Assembly (NCBI GenBank): GCA_002299555.1
Contig: DBOL01000078.1
Span: 1-23,340, forward strand
Reading direction: 5' to 3'
Length of the DNA: 23,340 bases
Source of the DNA: Candidatus Aminicenantes bacterium UBA647
GTDB lineage: Bacteria; Acidobacteriota; Aminicenantia; UBA2199
Position 1 is the first letter of the stretch. Every line of letters starts with the position of its first letter. Shown here piece by piece: positions 1-8,526 of this stretch. The notes under the pieces were generated by a model. The model did no database searches, was not told the DNA's origin, and worked only from the letters and a program-made list of their open reading frames with translations. A program made the position numbers and the translations under genes.

Positions 1-2071
1 CTGTCAACTGATCATCAATATATAACTCCACTACTTCATCATTCCCATGCGCAAATACAGGGAGAGGGGGGATTGAGCTCATTTTGATCCTGGGATGAAA
101 TCCTTCAGTACATCGGAACCTTATTCCTGATCTCCGGATGATCCTTTCAAGGTATTTCATCATCGGAAGATGGGAAAACCAGGAAAACTCCCCTGTTTTT
201 TGATAAAAAATTCTTACTTTATTGTAATTTATACTCCCGCTTTGTATTATGTCAGGAAATTTTTTTTCCTTTTTTGAAGGGATATCCTTTTTATATTGAA
301 ATCCACAGCCTTTACATTCACTACATTTCATATTAGTGCATGATGGTGTGATTTCTCCATTTTTTGCACGTTTGTATTCTTCAGAGAGAAATTCAGGATT
401 AAAATTAAAATCAATGAAACTCCAGGGAAGAATATCATCTGAATGAAATTCGTCTAAAAATTTTTCCAGTTTCAGATCTTTAATGTGACCTTCCCAGACA
501 CCATAATGAAATTCAGAATCCCAGGCTGAAAATATCTCTCCGGACCGAAATGCTCTGTATATCAGTTCTCCCACAGAACAATCTCCCCTTGAAAGGATCG
601 TTTCAACAAGCCCCTTTTCAGGCTTGTGAAAATCAAGGTCAATATTGCGATATTTTTTCAATTCATTGAATAGGATGCTTGTCTTCCTGTAAACTTCTTC
701 GTTAGAATCTCGTTTAGCCCATTGAAAAACTGTATGTGGTTTGGGTACAAAAGGAGAAAAAGATATGTGTATCTTCAGATTCTTTTTCGCTTTTTTTGAC
801 TCATCCTGAATCTTACTTATAAGTCCAATTATTGCATTTAGATCTTCATCGGTCTCTGTCGGCAGGCCGATCATAAAATAGAGTTTGATCTTTTGCCATC
901 CATAAGCAAGGGCAGACCGGACTGCAGATAGTATATCCTCATCTGAAACTTCTTTATTTATCACTCTCCGTAGTCTTTCGGAACCTGCTTCCGGAACAAT
1001 AGTTATCCCGGTCTTTCTTCCAGTTGATAAGGCAGCCAAAACATTGCCGGTCAATGTTGATGGGCGCAAAGATGGGAGTGAAACTGAAAGGCAGCTGCCT
1101 CTTTCCATTAGTACACTTTCAAGAATATCTTCAATAAGAGGATGATCACCTGTACTAAGGGAGGAGAGAGAAAGTGATTCAAATCCTGTATTTCCCAATG
1201 AGGTGCGAAGTTCATCAATTATACTCTTATGTTTTTTTGTTCTATAGGGGGAATAATATGCTTTCGCCTGGCAGAATCTACAGTTTTGAGGGCACCCTCT
1301 GGCAATTTCGATCTCAAGCCTGTCAAAGATAACACTTGTTATCGGAACGATCAATCCCTCACTAAAGGGGGTTGAGTCAATCGAGCTCAAAACTTGCTTC
1401 CTAACCTTTTTCCCCTTTGTATCGGATATTAAGAACTTCCCCTGCTTCTCTACATTAAATAACGAAGGGATATACAAACCCTCCACGTTTTTATAATTTT
1501 CAAGACTTCTTTTCTTTTCCTTCTTCTTCATAAGGAGTATTTTTACTATTTCAGGGAAGAGAATCTCCCCGTCTCCAATCGCAAAGATATCAACAAAGTT
1601 TCTTATCGGTTCAGGGTTTGCTGCAGCTGTTATTCCGCCGGATACGATCAGAGGGAATTCCCCATTCCTCTCTTTTGTGTAAAGTGGAATACCTGAGAGA
1701 TCCATAACCTGCAGAATATTCGTATAACTCAACTCACTCAGGATCGAGAACCCTATCATATCAAAATTTTTAAGTGGCGTTTTACTTTCCAGTGAGAACA
1801 ATTCTACTTCTTCATTTTTAAACAATTCAATGGAATCTTTATCAGGAAGAAACGCCCTTTCAACGTTAACCTCTTTATTTGAAGTAAGCAGATGATAAAG
1901 TATCTTCATGCCCTGATGACTCATCCCGATATCATAAGTGTCCGGGAAGACAAGGCAAACATTTACCTTTTTATTATCAAACTCATTTTTGACTATATTT
2001 ATCTCTTTTCCGGAATATATTTGAGGATTTTTTAACTTTAGGATGAATTGATTTATTTTTTCTCTGTTCAT
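1..2071 (-). CDS. B12-binding radical SAM protein fused to DUF2344 domain (3' end outside window)
   Basis: Reading leftward from the ATG at 2071, the frame stays open to the window edge (690 codons), so the C-terminus is missing. The N-terminal part (about residues 20-190) resembles a cobalamin-binding domain. A radical SAM core follows, with the 4Fe-4S cluster motif C260-x3-C264-x2-C267 in ARGCPQNCRFC. A cysteine-rich segment (C578, C583, C586, C589) may bind another metal centre. From about residue 614 the sequence (KVRIFYQKTGEFSWFSHLP) matches the radical-SAM-linked DUF2344 family. In many bacteria the two parts, known as TIGR03960 and TIGR03936, are separate adjacent genes; here they are one polypeptide. 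The reaction is not established; a link to RNA or ribosome modification is often suggested for the family. The gene starts 11 bases after the rodA stop and is probably the distal gene of the rod-shape operon. The family call is firm; the function is unknown. Confidence 0.88.
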   Translation of the reverse strand, partial: MNREKINQFILKLKNPQIYSGKEINIVKNEFDNKKVNVCLVFPDTYDIGMSHQGMKILYHLLTSNKEVNVERAFLPDKDSIELFKNEEVELFSLESKTPLKNFDMIGFSILSELSYTNILQVMDLSGIPLYTKERNGEFPLIVSGGITAAANPEPIRNFVDIFAIGDGEILFPEIVKILLMKKKEKKRSLENYKNVEGLYIPSLFNVEKQGKFLISDTKGKKVRKQVLSSIDSTPFSEGLIVPITSVIFDRLEIEIARGCPQNCRFCQAKAYYSPYRTKKHKSIIDELRTSLGNTGFESLSLSSLSTGDHPLIEDILESVLMERGSCLSVSLPSLRPSTLTGNVLAALSTGRKTGITIVPEAGSERLRRVINKEVSDEDILSAVRSALAYGWQKIKLYFMIGLPTETDEDLNAIIGLISKIQDESKKAKKNLKIHISFSPFVPKPHTVFQWAKRDSNEEVYRKTSILFNELKKYRNIDLDFHKPEKGLVETILSRGDCSVGELIYRAFRSGEIFSAWDSEFHYGVWEGHIKDLKLEKFLDEFHSDDILPWSFIDFNFNPEFLSEEYKRAKNGEITPSCTNMKCSECKGCGFQYKKDIPSKKEKKFPDIIQSGSINYNKVRIFYQKTGEFSWFSHLPMMKYLERIIRRSGIRFRCTEGFHPRIKMSSIPPLPVFAHGNDEVVELYIDDQLT

Positions 2072-2082
2072 GTTAAAAAACA

Positions 2083-3159
2083 CTATTTCTGCTGCAAAAA
2101 ATTTTCAACCTTCATCTTAAAAATGATCCCCTCACCGATCATGAAAGCAAGCATCGACGATCCCCCATAGGAAACAAATGGTAATGGTATTCCCAATACT
2201 GGAAATAAACCGGTAACCATTAAAATATTCACAATAAACTGGAACAATATCAAACCGCTGAAAAGATATATAAAATAAAACTCCTCTCCTGAACTAACCC
2301 TGAAATTGAACTGTCTGTAAAAAAGTATCAAGTACAAAAGGAGAAGGAAACTTGTCCCCAAAAAACCGAACTCTTCCCCCAGAACAGATGCAATAAAATC
2401 CGTATGACGGGTGGGGAGAAATTTGTATCGTGATTGCGATCCTTTCATATATCCTTTCCCGGTTAACCCACCCGAGCCAAATGCAATTCTTGACTGAATG
2501 ATCTGATAACCGGATGATTTACTGTATTTTGATGGATTCGCAAAAGATATGATCCGCTCCTTTTGATATGGTTTGAACATATAATTCCACATGCCATAAG
2601 ATCCGGCAGCAAAAACAAAAAGGGAGATGATAACTATTGATATTTTTATCTTTCTCAATAGAATCGAGAACAATATAAACGAGACGAGAATAAATGCTGT
2701 ACCCATATCCGGCTGAAGTGCAATGAGTACAAACGGAACTATAACCATGGCTATAACCCTGACAAATGTTCTCCAATTCAAGATAGGGATCTTTACAAGA
2801 TATCTTGATAAAATTAATGCCAATGGGATCTTGATGAATTCCGACACTTGAATCGACAAGACTCCCATTTTTATCCAGCTTTTTGTCCCCGATATTATTT
2901 TTCCTGTAAGAAGTTGAAGAATAAGGATAACTATTAACATTATATAAAGAGCAAAACTCCACCTGAATATTGTTTCAGTTTTTATCATAAATACTGCAGA
3001 GAACAATAATAAGGAAATTGCAATTTTTATCAGGTGTTTTATGAAATAATTGTTATCTCCTCCCTGGACGGCACTGAAAATAAGCATCGCTCCGGTAGCA
3101 ATCAGAAGGATCAAGATCATGAATGTTATTTTGTCAAAAAACTTTAAGAAATCATTCAC
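2083..3159 (-). CDS. rodA: RodA, SEDS-family peptidoglycan glycosyltransferase of the elongasome
   Basis: This 358-residue polytopic membrane protein belongs to the SEDS (RodA/FtsW/SpoVE) family. These enzymes polymerise lipid II into glycan strands in partnership with a class B PBP. Visible signatures are GTKSWIKMG followed by SEFIK (about 91-110), QPDMGTA (149-155), the loop FLPTRHTDFIASVLGEEFG (247-265) with D254 at the position of the essential SEDS aspartate, and the C-terminal IPLPFVSYGGSSM (324-336). About ten hydrophobic segments are seen, the usual number. RodA is favoured over FtsW because the gene overlaps the PBP2 stop by 8 bases and follows mreBCD. The overlap implies translational coupling to PBP2, its catalytic partner. 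No key residue appears to be missing. Confidence 0.95.
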   Translation of the reverse strand: MNDFLKFFDKITFMILILLIATGAMLIFSAVQGGDNNYFIKHLIKIAISLLLFSAVFMIKTETIFRWSFALYIMLIVILILQLLTGKIISGTKSWIKMGVLSIQVSEFIKIPLALILSRYLVKIPILNWRTFVRVIAMVIVPFVLIALQPDMGTAFILVSFILFSILLRKIKISIVIISLFVFAAGSYGMWNYMFKPYQKERIISFANPSKYSKSSGYQIIQSRIAFGSGGLTGKGYMKGSQSRYKFLPTRHTDFIASVLGEEFGFLGTSFLLLLYLILFYRQFNFRVSSGEEFYFIYLFSGLILFQFIVNILMVTGLFPVLGIPLPFVSYGGSSMLAFMIGEGIIFKMKVENFLQQK

Positions 3160-4960
3160 TTTCGAAAAGCCTCCTGTATATTTTTCCTGCTATTGGAGCG
3201 GCTATTCTTCCTGCATCTCCACCATTCTCAACAAATATCACCGATGCATATCGAGGGTTGTTCCTAGGAGCAAATGAGACAAACCATGAATGTGGCGTGA
3301 ATTTTCTCAATTTAACAAGTTTTTTGTAATCAGGATTCTCCAGAGAAAGTATCAACTGCGTTCCTGTTTTACCACAAATCTCCAGCCCTTCCACCATTGC
3401 GCCCCTTCCGGTACCTTCTTCATTTACAGCTTTGTATAACCCTTCTATAACCGTTTCAAATATCTCCTCCCTAATATTAACCTTCTCAAATACAGGTGTG
3501 AATTCCTTCAGTTTGTCTCCGCCTCTTCTTATTTCCTTTATGAGGTGGATCTGTGGTCTTTTCCCTCTAAGAGCAACGAAACTAATCATTGACAATAATT
3601 GTCCCGGAGTCGATGTTATCATCCCTCCTCCAATAGCGACTGAGATTGTCTCACCCGGGTACCATTTTTCTCCAAGATTTTCAAGTTTCCACTTCCTGGA
3701 CGGGAGTAAACCTTTGTTCTCGTTGGGTAGATCAATTAAGGTTCGTTTTCCTAAACCCAGCAATACTCCATAATCAGAAATAATATCTATATCTGTCTTT
3801 TTCCCAAGCTGATAAAAATATATATTACATGAATGCTGTATAGCTTCAATAAGATTTACTGAACCATGCCCACGCCTGTTCCAGCAATGAAAAACCCTGT
3901 TATAAATTTTCCTGCTCCCATAACAGGTAGTACTGGTGCGGGCTGTTATAATTTCTTCGTTCAACCCGGCAATAGCCATTACAATCTTGAAAGTTGATCC
4001 GGGTGAATACAACCCCTGAATGAACTTGTTGTGAAGGGGCTTCTTATCATCGTTGATCAAAGCCAACCACTCTTTGTTTGTAAAAGATGACGAAAAGAAT
4101 CCCGGATCAAAGTTTGGCTTGCTTACCATGGCAACAAGACCGCCTGTACTCAGGTCGACAACACCGGTAGCACCGTTATAATCTCCATACAATTCTTCAA
4201 TGAATTCCTGAAGTTTGATATCTATTGTTAATACAAGGCTTTCCCCTATCTCAGGTTCTTCCACGTTAAGTGTTTTTTTTATCTGCCCGATATTATCTCT
4301 GATCACCATCCTTCTACCCCGAACACCTCTCAATTCTGATTCATAATTTTTTTCTACTCCACTAACACCGGCCATATCCCCCAATGCATATCCTTCTTTT
4401 TTCATGACTTCAAACTTATCAGGAGAAAGTTCTGCCATATGACCCAGAACATGTGACGCTGAACTTCCATATGGATATCTTCGTGCCGGCTCCTGGTCAA
4501 TTGTGAATTCAGGGTAAATATCTGAACGACTTTCGATAAAGATAACCTTCTTAAAATCCAGGTCTCTCTTAAGGAGTATCTTGTAAAATCCGGGATAGTT
4601 GCGAAAATCCCTAATCCTCTCTCTGATAATGTCAACAGAAAGCTCTGTAAGTTCTGATGCCGATTTAACAGATTCCTCAAGATTTGTCACATTTTCTCTG
4701 ATTATAAAAAGATTAAAACTCAGGCGATTCTCTGCCAGTATCTTTCCATTCCTGTCTGTTATAATTCCCCTGGGAGCTTTGATCTCAACTTCCTTAAGAA
4801 TATTTTGAGTAGAAAGCAGGGAATAATGATCCTTCTTTAAAACCTGAAGATTCCAAAAAGAGAAGAAAAGGAAAACAAAAATAAGAGTAATAAGTATATT
4901 AGATGTGAAAGTGATCCGTCTCTCTTCATTACTATCAATCTGACGTTGCTCAATAAACAT
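3152..4960 (-). CDS. mrdA: Penicillin-binding protein 2, elongasome DD-transpeptidase
   Basis: This 602-residue class B PBP cross-links new peptidoglycan during side-wall elongation. One membrane anchor (about 20-40) is followed by a PBP dimerisation/pedestal region (KAPRGIITDRNGKILAENRL at 61-80) and the transpeptidase domain. The catalytic motifs are all present: S322-T-F-K325, S377-C-N379 and K531-T-G-T534. Between the first two motifs lie C346, C359, H365 and C378. Their spacing matches the zinc site described in Acinetobacter PBP2, with cysteines in place of the two aspartates. The start overlaps the mreD stop by 11 bases and the end overlaps the rodA start by 8. PBP2 is preferred over the divisional PBP3/FtsI because of this mre/rodA context and the GHG-x11-SCN segment. 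Confidence 0.95.
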   Translation of the reverse strand: MFIEQRQIDSNEERRITFTSNILITLIFVFLFFSFWNLQVLKKDHYSLLSTQNILKEVEIKAPRGIITDRNGKILAENRLSFNLFIIRENVTNLEESVKSASELTELSVDIIRERIRDFRNYPGFYKILLKRDLDFKKVIFIESRSDIYPEFTIDQEPARRYPYGSSASHVLGHMAELSPDKFEVMKKEGYALGDMAGVSGVEKNYESELRGVRGRRMVIRDNIGQIKKTLNVEEPEIGESLVLTIDIKLQEFIEELYGDYNGATGVVDLSTGGLVAMVSKPNFDPGFFSSSFTNKEWLALINDDKKPLHNKFIQGLYSPGSTFKIVMAIAGLNEEIITARTSTTCYGSRKIYNRVFHCWNRRGHGSVNLIEAIQHSCNIYFYQLGKKTDIDIISDYGVLLGLGKRTLIDLPNENKGLLPSRKWKLENLGEKWYPGETISVAIGGGMITSTPGQLLSMISFVALRGKRPQIHLIKEIRRGGDKLKEFTPVFEKVNIREEIFETVIEGLYKAVNEEGTGRGAMVEGLEICGKTGTQLILSLENPDYKKLVKLRKFTPHSWFVSFAPRNNPRYASVIFVENGGDAGRIAAPIAGKIYRRLFESE

Positions 4961-5426
4961 TGATCGCCTCTTTGATCCTATCGGAACTCACTAGGATGAC
5001 AGCGAACATTCCTGTCAGAAGCGGTTGATAAATGATCATTCCAACAGTTAGTCCATAATCATTAATAAACAGCAAGAACAAACTCGCAACCAGATTTGAG
5101 AGAGAGAGAGAAAGAAATATAAACAGAAATGTAAAACTGAGTCTTTTAAAATCTATAAATACGATTATCTCAAATATAATATATGCGATCAATACTCTTG
5201 AAAATCCAAAGATACCTATTATCTGGCTGTTGAATAGATCTGTCATCCATCCTATTAAAGTTGCAGCCATCATAGACTTCATAAAGTTGCCTTTCGATGA
5301 AACATAGATAAGGATAAGAAATAAAAAATCAATATTAATGTTGAGCTCATTCAGGTACAAATTAATAAGTATCTGCATCAGAACAAGAAATAGTGCCAAT
5401 GAAAAACGGAATTGTCTTTTAGTCAT
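4950..5426 (-). CDS. mreD: MreD, rod-shape-determining inner-membrane protein
   Basis: This is a 158-residue, almost wholly hydrophobic protein with about five to six membrane segments and a charged N-terminus (MTKRQFRF). MreD connects the MreB/MreC scaffold with the PBP2-RodA synthase in the inner membrane. Length and hydropathy fit the family, but sequence motifs are weak in MreD, so the call rests largely on its place between mreC and PBP2. The start overlaps the mreC stop by 8 bases and the stop overlaps the PBP2 start by 11 bases, so translation is probably coupled at both ends. A 13-base GA dinucleotide run (5098-5110) encodes an alternating Leu-Ser stretch inside the gene. Confidence 0.88.
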   Translation of the reverse strand: MTKRQFRFSLALFLVLMQILINLYLNELNINIDFLFLILIYVSSKGNFMKSMMAATLIGWMTDLFNSQIIGIFGFSRVLIAYIIFEIIVFIDFKRLSFTFLFIFLSLSLSNLVASLFLLFINDYGLTVGMIIYQPLLTGMFAVILVSSDRIKEAINVY

Positions 5427-6225
5427 TATTTATCACGATCAGTTTCTTAATTGATCTACTTATGAAATAAGGTTTAACAACAACATTCTGGATCAATACT
5501 TTCTTCTCTGTCCTTATAACTTCTCCTATTTTTAAATATGGGGGATATATTCTATCTGTACCGGATGTGATCACGATATCACCAGTTCCAACCGGTTTGT
5601 TCTCCATCAGATAATTAAAGCTACAGGAATGTGTATTATGCCCCCTCAACAACCCTTCAAGTTTATTTTTTTCGATATAAGCTCCAACACCCCCGATCGG
5701 ATTTGTAATGAACCTTACTTTAGAGGAAAACATGGATATTGGTTCAACGATCTTCCCAACCAGCTCGTTTTCGATGTTCACTACAACCATGTCCCTTTTG
5801 ATACCTGAGAAATACCCTTTATTAATCATAGCACCGCTATACGGGAAACCCGAATCGATTGATATAATATCTACAATCAGAACTTGCTTGAATTTTTTTT
5901 TCACTTTTTCTGAAAAATCCAGATCGTTAAGAGCTTTCTTCAACAGATAGTTTTCGTATTTCAATACTGACTGTTTTTTCTTTAATCCCATGAAGTTCTT
6001 ATAAGTATTTTTTAAGAACACATAAGATCTGAGCTTTCCCGCAATGAAATCAGATCCCTTCATAAAGGCTGCCTGGAAAGGATATGCTGCGAGGTGAAGA
6101 GTATTCTGCAGAATTGATCTGTTATTATTCAGAACTACGCTATTTGAGATCAGAATAAGATTAATGAACAGGATCAACAAAAATACTGTTAATTTTTTTT
6201 GAGAACGAATCGTTTCTCTTTCCAC
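5419..6225 (-). CDS. mreC: MreC, periplasmic rod-shape scaffold protein
   Basis: A 268-residue protein with a short charged cytoplasmic N-terminus, one membrane helix (about 13-30), a helical stretch rich in lysine and leucine (about 70-112) suited to the MreC dimerisation coiled coil, and a C-terminal double beta-barrel domain. The family hallmark near residues 213-235 (GTGDIVITSG, then YPPYLKIGEVI) is clear. MreC binds and activates PBP2 from the periplasmic side. The gene starts 22 bases after the mreB stop and overlaps mreD by 8 bases. The length is near the family norm and there is no sign of damage. Confidence 0.93.
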   Translation of the reverse strand: MERETIRSQKKLTVFLLILFINLILISNSVVLNNNRSILQNTLHLAAYPFQAAFMKGSDFIAGKLRSYVFLKNTYKNFMGLKKKQSVLKYENYLLKKALNDLDFSEKVKKKFKQVLIVDIISIDSGFPYSGAMINKGYFSGIKRDMVVVNIENELVGKIVEPISMFSSKVRFITNPIGGVGAYIEKNKLEGLLRGHNTHSCSFNYLMENKPVGTGDIVITSGTDRIYPPYLKIGEVIRTEKKVLIQNVVVKPYFISRSIKKLIVINND

Positions 6226-6247
6226 TTGTTTTGTCCTGCGAGTTTAA

Positions 6248-7279
6248 TCAGTAATTATGTCCGACCCTTTTCAGGAGATCCAGGTTCTCAAGGATCCTCC
6301 CGGCCCCCTTTACAACACTTGTAAGAGGGTCCTCGGCCGTAAATACTGCAAGTGATGTTTCTTCTCTGAGCCTTTTATCAAGATTTTTCAATAAGGCACC
6401 GCCACCTGCGAGAATAATGCCTCTGTCAACTATATCGGCTGCGAGTTCCGGGGGTGTTTTCTCGAGAGTGACCCTGATCGCCTCAATAATCTGATTGACC
6501 ACAGGTTCGAGTGCTTCCCTGATCTCATTATCAGTAACAGTTATAACTTTCGGAATTCCATGAGAGAGGTCCCGCCCTTTGATCTCCATCTCCAGATTCT
6601 CGTCAAGAGGGTAAGCAGACCCGATCTCGATCTTTATCTGCTCGGCAGTTCTTTCACCGATAAGCAAATTATATTTTTTCTTAACATACCCGATTATAGA
6701 TTCATCCATCTCATTACTGGCAGTTCTGATCGATTTGGAAATTACAATACCAGAGAGGGATATTACTGCAACATCAGTCGTTCCTCCGCCAATATCTACT
6801 ATTATATTTCCACCGGCTTCCGTTATAGGAAGATCCGCTCCGATAGCTGCAGCCATTGCCTGTTCAATCAGAATAACTTCACTTGCCCTGGCCCTTAGAG
6901 CCGCATCCTTCACAGCCCTCCTTTCAACCTGGGTGATCTCAGATGGAACCCCGATCACAATTCTGGGTTTAAAAAAGCTCCTGTTCCCTCTGGTTTTTTT
7001 TATAAAATGTTCAAGCATTTTTTCGGTTATGTCAAAATCTGCAATAACTCCATCCTTTAATGGTCTTATCGCAATTATATTCCCGGGTGTTTTCCCTAAC
7101 ATCTCTTTAGCCTCTTTTCCAATAGCCTGAATTTTGCCGGTACTTTTTATAACTGCTACAATTGAAGGCTCTCTTATAACGATACCTTTTCCCTTTCGAT
7201 ATACCAGAGTGTTTGCTGTCCCCAGATCAATCGCAAGGTCTGCACCCAGATAATCCCTGAATTTTGCTAACAAACTCAT
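6248..7279 (-). CDS. mreB: MreB, actin-like cytoskeletal ATPase
   Basis: A 343-residue bacterial actin that polymerises under the inner membrane and orients side-wall synthesis. The ATPase fold signatures are intact: phosphate-1 loop AIDLGTANTLVY (16-27), IGVPSEIT (109-116), phosphate-2 DIGGGTTDVAVISLSG starting at D162, and the adenosine motif LAGGGALLKNL near residue 290. The N-terminal MSLLAKFRDYLG could form a short membrane-contacting segment. A purine-rich Shine-Dalgarno region (GGGAG repeated) lies just upstream of the ATG. The FecR-domain gene ends 18 bases upstream, so mreB is probably the second gene of the operon. MreB is preferred over ParM/FtsA-type actins because of the length and the mreCD neighbours. 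Confidence 0.97.
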   Translation of the reverse strand: MSLLAKFRDYLGADLAIDLGTANTLVYRKGKGIVIREPSIVAVIKSTGKIQAIGKEAKEMLGKTPGNIIAIRPLKDGVIADFDITEKMLEHFIKKTRGNRSFFKPRIVIGVPSEITQVERRAVKDAALRARASEVILIEQAMAAAIGADLPITEAGGNIIVDIGGGTTDVAVISLSGIVISKSIRTASNEMDESIIGYVKKKYNLLIGERTAEQIKIEIGSAYPLDENLEMEIKGRDLSHGIPKVITVTDNEIREALEPVVNQIIEAIRVTLEKTPPELAADIVDRGIILAGGGALLKNLDKRLREETSLAVFTAEDPLTSVVKGAGRILENLDLLKRVGHNY

Positions 7280-7297
7280 TATTCCGCTCCCTACTCC

Positions 7298-8443
7298 CTA
7301 TTCCTCATAGATCGTCACCTGCTTTGTCTGAATTGATTCAACCCCGGAAGGAGAGACAATTCTAAAAATGATCTTTTTTAGTCCAAGGGTTTTATACCTT
7401 TTTGTATAAATAAATATTCCGTTACTATCAATTCTTACAGAGACATCATCTACATAAAGTTCCGAATTTATATCCGCATTGCCTCTGATCAGAACCATAT
7501 TACCATTAACGGTCAATGAAGTAATTGCAAGTTCCGGTGGCCGGCTGTCAGTCTCTTGGCTTACCAGAACACCAAAAAGTTTTATTTGTCCCATCCTGGA
7601 AGGCTCACCTTCAACCTTCTCCTCACTCATAGGTATGATCTCCCAATAGAATTCTCTGTTCTGTTCAAGCTCTTCCAGATCCACTCCTGTCCTGTTCAAT
7701 CTAACGATCTTCTCAAGAAGAATGGTCTCCCTCAATGGAGACGGATAAAGTTTGACCTTATATTCAGATACCCCCGGCACTGTTTTCCAATCTATTTTTA
7801 CCAGAAAGTCGGTAAATTTGCTGATCTTAACGCTCTTTTTTTCAGGAGATATATATGTCGTTGCCTTTGGTATTTTTGAAAATGTTTGTTTATTAGTTGA
7901 ATTGATAAAGAGGCTTTGTCCCGAGGGAATATCAATAAAGTCTCCATTGTCCTTCAGCACACTTCCACCTTTATAGCTCCATATGGTTAAACTTCCATCC
8001 GGACCCCTCTTCATCCGTCCGGAAGATGAGATCGTAAGAGGATTTTTATCTTCTTCAGTATAAATTTGAATTGGGGAATTTGTCGATTTCACCCAATATA
8101 ATTCACCTGATATCAAACTAAAAGCTTCTCTACGGGGATGATAGTAAATATATGAATCAGGAAGCACATTGAAAAGGCTCCCTTTGTAAAGCAGTCCAAA
8201 TGAAGTTTGTGAATCTGTTTTAACACGAAGATTTTTTGTGAATGATGTATCGCTGACAGTCAGGGGAATCTCAAGCGAAAGATCTTTAAACAGCTTGCCG
8301 TTTTCTGAAACTCCGATAATCTGAAATATAGGAGATTTATATTCCCCCGGATCAAGTATTTGCTGAAAACTCAGAGATCTGACCATTAAGAAAACCGAAA
8401 TTATAATCGTTAAAACAGAGAAAACTATTTTGATCTTTCCCAT
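7298..8443 (-). CDS. FecR-domain envelope protein at the head of the mre operon
   Basis: A 381-residue protein with an N-terminal hydrophobic segment (about 4-26, signal peptide or membrane anchor). A FecR-like beta domain spans roughly 70-182 (for example SGELYWVKS and DIPSGQSLFIN). A fibronectin-III-like segment follows (about 205-290, with IDWKTVPGVSEYKVKLYP and FYWEIIP), then a C-terminal Big/glucodextranase-B-like beta domain (about 302-381). It is probably periplasmic. FecR domains occur in iron-signalling regulators but also in wall-associated proteins; no sigma factor or TonB gene is nearby, so iron signalling is not supported. It ends 18 bases before mreB on the same strand and so is likely co-transcribed with the shape genes. 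No Shine-Dalgarno sequence is evident before the ATG. The exact role is unknown. Confidence 0.75.
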   Translation of the reverse strand: MGKIKIVFSVLTIIISVFLMVRSLSFQQILDPGEYKSPIFQIIGVSENGKLFKDLSLEIPLTVSDTSFTKNLRVKTDSQTSFGLLYKGSLFNVLPDSYIYYHPRREAFSLISGELYWVKSTNSPIQIYTEEDKNPLTISSSGRMKRGPDGSLTIWSYKGGSVLKDNGDFIDIPSGQSLFINSTNKQTFSKIPKATTYISPEKKSVKISKFTDFLVKIDWKTVPGVSEYKVKLYPSPLRETILLEKIVRLNRTGVDLEELEQNREFYWEIIPMSEEKVEGEPSRMGQIKLFGVLVSQETDSRPPELAITSLTVNGNMVLIRGNADINSELYVDDVSVRIDSNGIFIYTKRYKTLGLKKIIFRIVSPSGVESIQTKQVTIYEE

Positions 8444-8526
8444 TGCCCGATAGTATCAGAATCATTAAAAAAAAGCAATAATAAAGGGTGTTAGCGGAAA
8501 TAAAGGGACAAATATAAAGAAGTGAT

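Noticed and set aside
6560..7130. Long plus-strand open frames opposite mreB
   Set aside because: They are antisense shadows of a strongly conserved gene with no recognisable protein features.
7298..8443. Iron-dicitrate type FecR anti-sigma regulator
   Set aside because: No ECF sigma factor or TonB receptor gene is adjacent, and the domain order (FecR, FnIII-like, Big-like) differs from the anti-sigma proteins.
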